Shown: positions 54,890 through 61,083 of the stretch, in pieces
Numbering within the stretch: the stretch's first letter is position 1
Layout of the letters: each line of letters begins with the position of its first letter
Assembly (NCBI RefSeq): GCF_008000935.1
Contig: NZ_CP042831.1
Span: 434,001-498,000, forward strand
Source of the DNA: Flavobacterium alkalisoli
Lineage (GTDB): Bacteria > Bacteroidota > Bacteroidia > Flavobacteriales > Flavobacteriaceae
Direction: 5' to 3'
Length of the DNA stretch: 64,000 bases
Program-made: the position numbers and the translations under genes
The notes under the pieces: model-generated
The model's input: the letters and a program-made list of their open reading frames with translations, nothing else
Databases searched by the model: none
What the model was told of the DNA's origin: nothing

Positions 54890-54920
54890 TTTGAATTTCT
54901 AATAAATAATTGTACTTTTG
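54890..54920 (+). promoter_or_regulatory. rplM promoter (Bacteroidota type)
   Basis: TTTG at 54890-54893 and TACTTTTG at 54913-54920 match the -33 and -7 consensus with a 19-nt spacer. It is the best promoter in the window and would start transcription around 54927, about 40 nt before the rplM start codon. Confidence 0.7.
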
Positions 54921-54940
54921 CATCCCCTTTATTGGGGATG
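54921..54940 (+). promoter_or_regulatory. hairpin at the 5' end of the rplM leader
   Basis: A 7-bp perfect stem (CATCCCC at 54921-54927, GGGGATG at 54934-54940) has a 6-nt loop. It begins at or just before the predicted transcription start. It may stabilise the mRNA or act as an autoregulatory ribosomal-protein leader; the sequence does not tell which. Confidence 0.4.
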
Positions 54941-54965
54941 GAATGTTTAATTAAATAAATTTATT

Positions 54966-55421
54966 GTGAACACATTAAGCTACAAGACAGTTTCAGCTAA
55001 CAAAGCTACTGCTCAGAAAGAGTGGATTATTGTTGACGCTGAAGGTCATAATTTGGGCCGTTTTGCTTCAAAAGTTGCTATGCTTCTTAGAGGTAAATAC
55101 AAAACAAATTATACACCGCACGTGGACTGTGGAGATAACGTAATTGTTATTAATGCAGAGAAAATCAATCTAACAGGAAACAAGATGGAGGACAAAACTT
55201 ATATCCGCCACACTGGTTACCCTGGAGGTCAAAGAAGCATAACTGCTAAAAATGTAATGGCTAAGAACCCTGCAGTATTAGTAGAAAAAGCTGTAAAAGG
55301 AATGCTACCTAAAAACAAATTAGGTGCTGAGCTATTCCGTAATTTAAATGTATATGTAGGTTCTGAGCACAAACATGACGCTCAAAAACCTAAAACCGTT
55401 AACTTAAACGATCTAAAGTAA
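54966..55421 (+). CDS. rplM: ribosomal protein uL13
   Basis: A 151-residue large-subunit ribosomal protein. Typical landmarks are WIIVDAEGHNLGRFASKVA, LRGKYKTNYTPHVDCGD, YIRHTGYPGG and KGMLPKNKLG. The start is GTG (54966), the position used by related proteins beginning NTLSYKTVSA; no in-frame ATG fits. First gene of the rplM-rpsI unit; its stop codon directly abuts the rpsI start. Confidence 0.97.
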   Translation: MNTLSYKTVSANKATAQKEWIIVDAEGHNLGRFASKVAMLLRGKYKTNYTPHVDCGDNVIVINAEKINLTGNKMEDKTYIRHTGYPGGQRSITAKNVMAKNPAVLVEKAVKGMLPKNKLGAELFRNLNVYVGSEHKHDAQKPKTVNLNDLK

Positions 55422-55808
55422 ATGGCTACTATTCACAAAATCGGTAGAAGAAAAACCGCTGTTGCGCGTGTTTACGTTACTGAAGGTAACGGTAAAATCA
55501 CCGTTAACAAAAAAGACTTAGAAACTTATTTCCCTACAGCTACTTTACAGTACAAAGTAATGCAGCCTCTTGCAATGACAGAGAACGCTTCTAACTTTGA
55601 CGTAAAAGTAAACGTATACGGAGGTGGTATAACAGGACAGGCAGAAGCTGTAAGAATGGCTATCGCAAGAGCAATGTGCGAAGTTGACGCTGAAAACAGA
55701 AGCATCCTTAAACCGGAAGGTTTATTAACAAGGGATCCTAGAATGGTTGAGCGTAAGAAATTCGGTCAGAAAAAAGCACGTAAAAGATTCCAGTTCTCTA
55801 AACGTTAA
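55422..55808 (+). CDS. rpsI: ribosomal protein uS9
   Basis: A 128-residue small-subunit ribosomal protein. [18 protein letters not shown] at the N-terminus, [16 protein letters not shown], and the basic C-terminal tail [17 protein letters not shown] that reaches the P-site tRNA are all present. It starts immediately at the rplM stop, the near-universal rplM-rpsI pairing, and is followed by the rpsB leader. Confidence 0.97.
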   Translation: MATIHKIGRRKTAVARVYVTEGNGKITVNKKDLETYFPTATLQYKVMQPLAMTENASNFDVKVNVYGGGITGQAEAVRMAIARAMCEVDAENRSILKPEGLLTRDPRMVERKKFGQKKARKRFQFSKR

Positions 55809-55878
55809 TATGCTGTTGTCGAAATTATTTCGATTCAGTTCATTTTTTATTATTGAATTTAAAACAAAGTGTTGTTGT

Positions 55879-55964
55879 CCCGCAAGGGAGTTAGTTTAGC
55901 ATCTAAATGGCTAAGGCCGGAAAAACCGCCACTTATCCATTGCTTACTCAACAGAACGTAAACT
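55879..55964 (+). ncRNA. structured leader RNA upstream of rpsB (candidate ribosomal-protein leader)
   Basis: A GC-richer 86-base stretch can fold into nested stems. CCC-GCAA-GGG (55879-55888, a GNRA tetraloop hairpin) comes first. Then AGTTTA (55893-55898) pairs with TAAACT (55959-55964) and encloses GC(A)/(T)GC at 55899-55901 and 55941-55943, AATGG (55906-55910) with CCATT (55937-55941), and GG-c-CGG (55915-55920) with CCG-CC (55926-55930). One base is claimed by two adjoining stems. The outer stem ends 9 nt before the rpsB ATG, a position suited to autoregulation by S2. No family assignment was possible by eye. Confidence 0.6.
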
Positions 55965-55973
55965 ATTACAAAA

Positions 55974-56732
55974 ATGGCAAATAAAGTAGAAGTTAAAGAC
56001 TTACTAGAAGCAGGTGTTCACTTTGGACACATGACTAGAAAATGGGATCCAAACATGGCTCCTTACATTTATATGGAGCGTAATGGTATTCACATTATCA
56101 ACCTATATAAAACTGCTGCTAAAATAGAAGAGGCTAACGAAGCCCTTAAAAAAATCGCAGCATCAGGCAGAAAAGTATTATTTGTTGCCACAAAAAAACA
56201 GGCAAAAGATATTGTTGCTGAAAAAGCAACTGCAGCAAACATGCCGTTCATCACTGAAAGATGGCCGGGTGGTATGCTAACTAACTTCGTTACTATCAGA
56301 AAAGCTGTTAAGAAAATGGCTTCAATTGATAAAATGAAGAAAGATGGTACATTTAACACGCTATCTAAAAAAGAGCGTTTACAGGTAGATCGTCTACGTG
56401 CAAAACTTGAGAAAAACTTAGGTTCAATTGCTGACATGACCAGATTACCAGCTGCACTGTTTGTAGTAGATATTAAAGCTGAGCACATCGCTGTAAAAGA
56501 AGCGCAAAAATTAAACATTCCGGTTTTCGCAATGGTAGATACAAACTCTGACCCAAGAGAGGTTGATTATGTAATACCTGCAAACGATGATGCTTCAAAA
56601 TCAATCGACAAAATTTTATCTTTAGTTACTGGCGCTATCGTTGAAGGTCTTTCTGACAGAAAGTCTGAAAAAGATGAGCAGGAAGCAACTGCTGCTAAAG
56701 CAGAAGCTCCAGCAACTGCTACTGAAGAATAA
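55974..56732 (+). CDS. rpsB: ribosomal protein uS2
   Basis: A 252-residue small-subunit ribosomal protein. DLLEAGVHFGHMTRKWDPNM at the N-terminus and FITERWPGGMLTNF, LPAALFVVDIKAEHIAV, NIPVFAMVDTNSDP are canonical. The C-terminus (~228-252) is an Ala/Glu-rich acidic tail common in Bacteroidota. It is followed by tsf, the standard pairing; a long inverted repeat lies in the gap. Confidence 0.97.
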   Translation: MANKVEVKDLLEAGVHFGHMTRKWDPNMAPYIYMERNGIHIINLYKTAAKIEEANEALKKIAASGRKVLFVATKKQAKDIVAEKATAANMPFITERWPGGMLTNFVTIRKAVKKMASIDKMKKDGTFNTLSKKERLQVDRLRAKLEKNLGSIADMTRLPAALFVVDIKAEHIAVKEAQKLNIPVFAMVDTNSDPREVDYVIPANDDASKSIDKILSLVTGAIVEGLSDRKSEKDEQEATAAKAEAPATATEE

Positions 56733-56747
56733 AAATAACATTACAAT

Positions 56748-56804
56748 AAAGTCGTTGTGCTGGTATATGTTTACTTTTGTAGCCATTATCAACATAACGA
56801 CTTT
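56748..56804 (+). promoter_or_regulatory. inverted repeat in the rpsB-tsf gap
   Basis: A perfect 9-bp stem (AAAGTCGTT at 56748-56756, AACGACTTT at 56796-56804) encloses 39 nt. The following sequence is U-rich (TTTAATTTT), so it could be a weak attenuator or part of a tsf leader. The loop contains TACTTTTG (56772-56779), a -7-like box without a -33 partner. Confidence 0.45.
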
Positions 56805-56832
56805 TAATTTTAACTATTAAAAATAAATCAAA

Positions 56833-57657
56833 ATGGCAAATATTACTGCTGCTGACGTAAATAAATTAAGGCAAACTACAGGTGCCGGTATGATGGACTG
56901 TAAAAAAGCCCTTGTTGAGGCTGAAGGAGATTTTGATAAAGCAATCGAAATCCTTCGTAAAAAAGGACAGAAAGTTGCTGCTAACAGAGCTGACAGAGAG
57001 TCTTCTGAAGGTGCTGTAATAGCTGTTGTTAATGCTGATAAAACTGCAGGTGTTGTTATCTCTCTTAACTGTGAGACTGACTTCGTTGCTAAAAACGAAT
57101 CTTTCGTTAACCTGGCTAACGAAATGGCTAATCTTGCACTTAACTACAATACTAAAGAAGAATTACTTGCTGCTCCTTTCAACGGAATTACTGTTGAAGA
57201 GAAACTTACTGAGCAAACTGGTGTAATCGGTGAGAAAATCGAGATCGGTGCTTTTGAAAGACTTGAAGGTGCATTTGTAGGATCTTATATCCACGCTGGT
57301 AACAGAATCGCTACTTTAGTAAGTCTTTCTGCTAACGTAGAAGGTGGTGAAGAAGCTGCTAGAAACGTTGCTATGCAGGCTGCTGCTATGGCTCCAATTG
57401 CTCTTAACGAAGAAGGTGTTGACGCTGAAGTAATCGAGAAAGAAATCGAAATCGCTAAAGATCAACTACGTCAGGAAGGTAAACCGGAAGCTATGTTAGA
57501 TAACATCGCTAAAGGTAAACTGGGCCGTTTCTTTAAAGATAACACTCTTGTTAACCAAGACTACATTAAAGACAACAAACTAAGCGTAAGCGGTTATGTT
57601 AAGTCTGTAGACGCTTCTCTAACTGTAACAGGTTTCAAAAGAGTTGCACTTGCTTAA
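56833..57657 (+). CDS. tsf: translation elongation factor Ts
   Basis: A 274-residue guanine-nucleotide exchange factor for EF-Tu. The N-terminal UBA-like domain (~1-50: ADVNKLRQTTGAGMMDCKKA), the core contact motif CETDFVAKNESF (~80-91), and GAFVGSYIHAGNRIATLV are typical. It is close to the E. coli length of 283. Last gene of the translation cluster, followed by a strong terminator. Confidence 0.97.
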   Translation: MANITAADVNKLRQTTGAGMMDCKKALVEAEGDFDKAIEILRKKGQKVAANRADRESSEGAVIAVVNADKTAGVVISLNCETDFVAKNESFVNLANEMANLALNYNTKEELLAAPFNGITVEEKLTEQTGVIGEKIEIGAFERLEGAFVGSYIHAGNRIATLVSLSANVEGGEEAARNVAMQAAAMAPIALNEEGVDAEVIEKEIEIAKDQLRQEGKPEAMLDNIAKGKLGRFFKDNTLVNQDYIKDNKLSVSGYVKSVDASLTVTGFKRVALA

Positions 57658-57681
57658 TTAAAAGCATAACATAAACAATAT

Positions 57682-57714
57682 AAAAGCCCGAATCATAGAT
57701 TCGGGCTTTTTTTG
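57682..57714 (+). terminator. terminator after tsf
   Basis: A 13-bp perfect stem (AAAAGCCCGAATC, GATTCGGGCTTTT) with a 3-nt loop is followed by a T run; the strongest terminator in the window. Confidence 0.92.
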
Positions 57715-57756
57715 TTGCATTTACATCTTACCTTTAGTTATCAAAAACACCCAATA

Positions 57757-58350
57757 ATGAAAAGAATACTAGCCACTACCCTTCTTCTTATCGTAGCCTG
57801 CGGAAAACAGGAAAACAATCAATTGACCGAGCCTGCAACTCATGATAATACATCCAAAATTTCGGATAAATCAGCAATAACTGAGCCTTCTACCGAAGCC
57901 TTTCTTGAAATAGCCGTATTAAATGAAACTGAAAAAATAAAAGCTTATCTGATTCAAACCAAAACACAGGAAGGTAATCCTGCAGAAGGCGGCACATCAG
58001 CGGAATACATAGTCCGGTTTAATAATCCCAGCATACCTGAACTTAATATTGGATGCTGTGAGGCCACACTAATTAATGAAGGAGATTTAGATAACGACAA
58101 AAAAGACGAATTATCTGTTTTTAGCGCACCGATGAACGGATGCCTGTACAGCATGACTACCTACACTTTAAAACAAGGCAAGTGGAAAACTATTATTGAG
58201 CCTTTTATTATCCCTACAGCTTGTGAGGACTATTCTTTAGAACAAATAAATAGCTTGATTTATAAAGAAGGTGAGGAAGTATATATAAATGAACCGGATA
58301 TAAATGATGAGAATTTTACACCAATAAAAAAAGAAATCAAATTAAATTAA
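57757..58350 (+). CDS. hypothetical lipoprotein
   Basis: A 197-residue predicted lipoprotein: MKRILATTLLLIVACGKQ with lipidated Cys15, then a Thr/Ser/Glu-rich linker (~20-50). The body has NIGCCEATLINEGDLDNDKKDELSVF, resembling the Asp-rich loops of repeat/VCBS-like or EF-hand-like segments, and two further Cys (MNGC, PTAC). No family recognised. The ATG at 57757 is used; the earlier in-frame start lies on the tsf terminator. Confidence 0.7.
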   Translation: MKRILATTLLLIVACGKQENNQLTEPATHDNTSKISDKSAITEPSTEAFLEIAVLNETEKIKAYLIQTKTQEGNPAEGGTSAEYIVRFNNPSIPELNIGCCEATLINEGDLDNDKKDELSVFSAPMNGCLYSMTTYTLKQGKWKTIIEPFIIPTACEDYSLEQINSLIYKEGEEVYINEPDINDENFTPIKKEIKLN

Positions 58351-58384
58351 CAAAAAGCCAGAATCATATGATTCTGGCTTTTTG
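58351..58384. terminator. bidirectional terminator (34-bp perfect palindrome)
   Basis: Two 17-bp arms meet without a spacer: CAAAAAGCCAGAATCAT and ATGATTCTGGCTTTTTG. In RNA the centre would open to a small loop. It separates two convergent lipoprotein genes. Confidence 0.85.
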
Positions 58385-58403
58385 TTTTATCAGTAACACT
58401 ATA

Positions 58404-58979
58404 CTATTTACTGCTTCTTATTAATATTTCATAGGTTCGTTTGGTATAAACCAACTCCCTTCGTTTAGCCATTTCTTCTTTTTCACTTTTCCACTGTAAA
58501 TCAGCTATGGCTTTTTCATTAATCTCATAAAAAGTGTTTGAAGCAACAAGGCTTTCCTCCTCCGTTAACGGAGACGCCAGTAACAACTTATAAAACCTTT
58601 CAAAATTAGGAAGATTGCTCTTTAGGCTCAATTGTTCTTCAATAAAGTATTTTTTCACCTCATCACTACCTTCAGAAATTATCCTGTCTCCCATTATACT
58701 AAACCAAAAATTCTTAAGGTTATCATGATAATCGGGTGCTGTAACCTCAATATCACTTTTATAGCGATCACACAATTCGGCAAGTGTAAAGCTGTTTTGG
58801 TCAAACGATTTGTATACGAGTTTGCTGCGAGGTATATCACCTTGCCCCGTTGGCGGATCATCATCATGAACAACATGTACATTCATACTATTTATAGCTG
58901 TTTTAACTTCTTTTGTGTTCTCATCAGAGCACGCTATAAACAGTAAAAAAACCGGAAGTACTAAATATAATCTCTTCAT
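58404..58979 (-). CDS. hypothetical lipoprotein
   Basis: A 191-residue predicted lipoprotein (MKRLYLVLPVFLLFIAC, then SDENTKEV). After an acidic, Gly/Pro-containing linker the rest is largely helical (FTLAELCDRYKSDIEV; KKYFIEEQLSLKSNLPNFERFYKLLL; TEEESLVASNTFYEINEKA), ending in a basic helix. I recognise no domain. Single gene between a bidirectional terminator and the alanine dehydrogenase gene; no terminator is seen between ald and this gene, so read-through is possible. Confidence 0.7.
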   Translation of the reverse strand: MKRLYLVLPVFLLFIACSDENTKEVKTAINSMNVHVVHDDDPPTGQGDIPRSKLVYKSFDQNSFTLAELCDRYKSDIEVTAPDYHDNLKNFWFSIMGDRIISEGSDEVKKYFIEEQLSLKSNLPNFERFYKLLLASPLTEEESLVASNTFYEINEKAIADLQWKSEKEEMAKRRELVYTKRTYEILIRSSK

Positions 58980-59048
58980 AAGGCTGGCGGTTTATGGTTA
59001 ACAATAAAGTTTAAAACACTAAATATAAGCAATTTATGTTTACAAAAA

Positions 59049-60143
59049 CTAAATAAACGGTAATTCAAAAACTTCCAATAGCTCTTTAGCCACAACCTGA
59101 CCTTTTACAATACTTCGTCCCGCTGCAAGGTCAGGGTTAAGCTCACATGCTTTTTCCCATCCCAGATTTGCAAGCTTTAAAACATAAGGCAAGGTTACAT
59201 TTGTTAATGCCAGTGTAGAGGTATAAGGTACCGCACCTGGCATATTAGTTACACAATAATGCACAATATCATCCACCACATAAGTTGGGTCATCATGTGT
59301 AGTTGGTATGGTCGTTTCAAAACAGCCTCCCTGATCTACAGCTACATCTACCATAACAGTTCCCGGACGCATTTCCTTAAGCATATCGCGTGTTATTAAA
59401 TTAGGCGCTTTAGCACCCGGTATAAGCACAGCCCCAATTATAAGATCATGGTTTTTAATATGCCGCTTTATATTATATACACTGGAAAACTCAGTAACAA
59501 CATGGTTTGGCATAATATCATTAACATAACGAAGACGCTTCATATTAATATCTAAAATAGTCACGTGGGCACCAAGCCCGGCAGCCATCTTAGCGGCCTG
59601 CACCCCAACCACTCCGGCACCTAACACAAGTACCTTCCCGGGAGGCACACCCGGTACACCGCCCAAAAGCACTCCTCTGCCCTTTATGGGCTTTTCAAGG
59701 TATTTGGCCCCTTGCTGTATAGCCATCCTACCGGCAACTTCACTCATTGGGGTAAGTAACGGCAATAATCCGTCTTCATCCCTAACCGTTTCATAAGCTA
59801 TGCAAACGGCTTTACTTTCTATCATGGCTTCGGTAAGCTCCCTGCTGGAAGCAAAGTGAAAATAGGTGAATACAACCTGGTTTTTCTTAACAAGGCTGTA
59901 TTCATAGTCCACGGGTTCCTTAACTTTCACTATCATATCTGCCATGGCATAAACAACTTCGATGGTGGCTAACAAAAAGGCACCTGTATCCCGGTAATCA
60001 TCATCAGAGAAGCCACTTCCTTCCCCTGCTCCTTCCTGTACAAATACCTGATGGCCGCAGTTAACCAGTTCAAAAACGCCTGCCGGTGTAATTCCTACAC
60101 GGCTCTCAAAATTTTTAATTTCCTTCGGAACCCCTATTTTCAT
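59049..60143 (-). CDS. ald: alanine dehydrogenase
   Basis: A 364-residue NAD-dependent enzyme interconverting L-alanine with pyruvate and ammonia. MKIGVPKEIKNFESRVGITP at the N-terminus, the pyruvate-site region YFHFAS (His) with the catalytic Lys expected in VKVKEPVDYEY, the NAD-binding VLVLGAGVVGVQAA (~170-183), and MVDVAVDQGGCFETT are all family hallmarks. Normal length. Single gene with a TAnnTTTG box upstream. The related transhydrogenase alpha subunit is excluded by the Ald-type C-terminus (NMPGAVPYTSTLALTN). Confidence 0.95.
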   Translation of the reverse strand: MKIGVPKEIKNFESRVGITPAGVFELVNCGHQVFVQEGAGEGSGFSDDDYRDTGAFLLATIEVVYAMADMIVKVKEPVDYEYSLVKKNQVVFTYFHFASSRELTEAMIESKAVCIAYETVRDEDGLLPLLTPMSEVAGRMAIQQGAKYLEKPIKGRGVLLGGVPGVPPGKVLVLGAGVVGVQAAKMAAGLGAHVTILDINMKRLRYVNDIMPNHVVTEFSSVYNIKRHIKNHDLIIGAVLIPGAKAPNLITRDMLKEMRPGTVMVDVAVDQGGCFETTIPTTHDDPTYVVDDIVHYCVTNMPGAVPYTSTLALTNVTLPYVLKLANLGWEKACELNPDLAAGRSIVKGQVVAKELLEVFELPFI

Positions 60144-60166
60144 ACAACTAAACTTTAAAAATTAAC

Positions 60167-60174
60167 CAAATATA
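60167..60174 (-). promoter_or_regulatory. -7 element of ald
   Basis: The minus strand reads TATATTTG, matching TAnnTTTG, 24 nt before the ald ATG. No -33 box at proper spacing. Confidence 0.4.
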
Positions 60175-60298
60175 ACAAACAACCCCCTTAATTCATGTGT
60201 TTGAATTCAAATAATTAACATATTTTTAAAACACACCCCTTGAAAACATGAAAATATAGCACAGTTTATCAACATTATATACTTTAACATAAAAATCT

Positions 60299-60306
60299 TA
60301 CTTTTG
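60299..60306 (+). promoter_or_regulatory. -7 element of the queuosine-precursor transporter gene
   Basis: TACTTTTG matches TAnnTTTG, 26 nt before the ATG; the -33 box is not evident. The 150 bases before it are AT-rich and show no riboswitch-like structure. Confidence 0.4.
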
Positions 60307-60332
60307 ATAAAATCCCCATTACGTTTACTATC

Positions 60333-60986
60333 ATGTTTCAATCCAGAAAAGACACTATTTACGTTATACTTGCCGGAATTTTTATAACCAATGCCGTTGT
60401 AGCAGAGCTTATAGGAGGTAAACTAATTAACATAGGCCCCTATGTTATGAGCATAGGTATTTTACCCTGGCCTGTGGTGTTTTTAACTACCGACCTTATT
60501 AATGAGTACTTTGGCCGCGAAGGTGTAAAGAAGCTATCCTACATTACCGCAGGCCTTATTGCCTATTGTTTTATAGTCCTTTATTTTGCTCTTATGATTC
60601 CTTCGGCAAAAGGATTACCCACAGTTAACGATGAACAGTTTAATGCCGTTTTCGGGCAAAGCATGTGGATTATTGTAGGAAGTATAACTGCTTTTTTAGT
60701 ATCTCAGCTTATAGATATAACCGTATTTCATTTCTTCAAGGAAAAGACAGGAAACAAGATGATCTGGCTGCGAACAACAGGGTCTACAGTAATCTCTCAG
60801 CTTTTTGACAGCTTTATTGTATTAGGTATTGCCTTTTGGATGACAGGGAAGATAAACACCCCCACTTACATTGCTTCGGCATTTACAGGTTACTTTGTTA
60901 AGCTTGTAATAGCCATTGCCCTTACCCCTCTTATTTATGCAGGCCATGCGTGGATAAGAAAATACATGGAACCTCAAAAAGAGTAA
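60333..60986 (+). CDS. yhhQ: queuosine precursor transporter (YhhQ/VUT family)
   Basis: A 217-residue inner-membrane protein with about six helices. AELIGGKLINIG, PWPVVFLTTDLINEYFGREG and RTTGSTVISQLFDSFIVLGIAFW are hallmarks of the YhhQ/DUF165 (VUT) family, which takes up preQ0/preQ1 for queuosine modification of tRNA. No queuosine synthesis genes occur in this window. Single gene. Confidence 0.93.
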   Translation: MFQSRKDTIYVILAGIFITNAVVAELIGGKLINIGPYVMSIGILPWPVVFLTTDLINEYFGREGVKKLSYITAGLIAYCFIVLYFALMIPSAKGLPTVNDEQFNAVFGQSMWIIVGSITAFLVSQLIDITVFHFFKEKTGNKMIWLRTTGSTVISQLFDSFIVLGIAFWMTGKINTPTYIASAFTGYFVKLVIAIALTPLIYAGHAWIRKYMEPQKE

Positions 60987-61083
60987 GCTGCTGAACCTAA
61001 GAAAAAAAGCGGATAACCCCACAAGGTTTTTTAAAAACTAAGCGTTATATTTGATATAACACTACCTACTTAATTTATTTGTC

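Noticed and set aside
56772..56779. TACTTTTG as a tsf promoter
   Set aside because: No TTTG occurs at 17-23 nt upstream; the nearest TTG is 14 nt away, so it is kept only as a note inside the inverted repeat.
58351..58384. 34-bp perfect palindrome as a recombination or attachment site
   Set aside because: It has A and T runs at its ends and lies between two convergent genes, which fits a bidirectional terminator.
60144..60332. preQ1 riboswitch before the queuosine-precursor transporter
   Set aside because: The gap is AT-rich and I found no C-rich loop, pseudoknot-like pairing or terminator typical of preQ1 switches.
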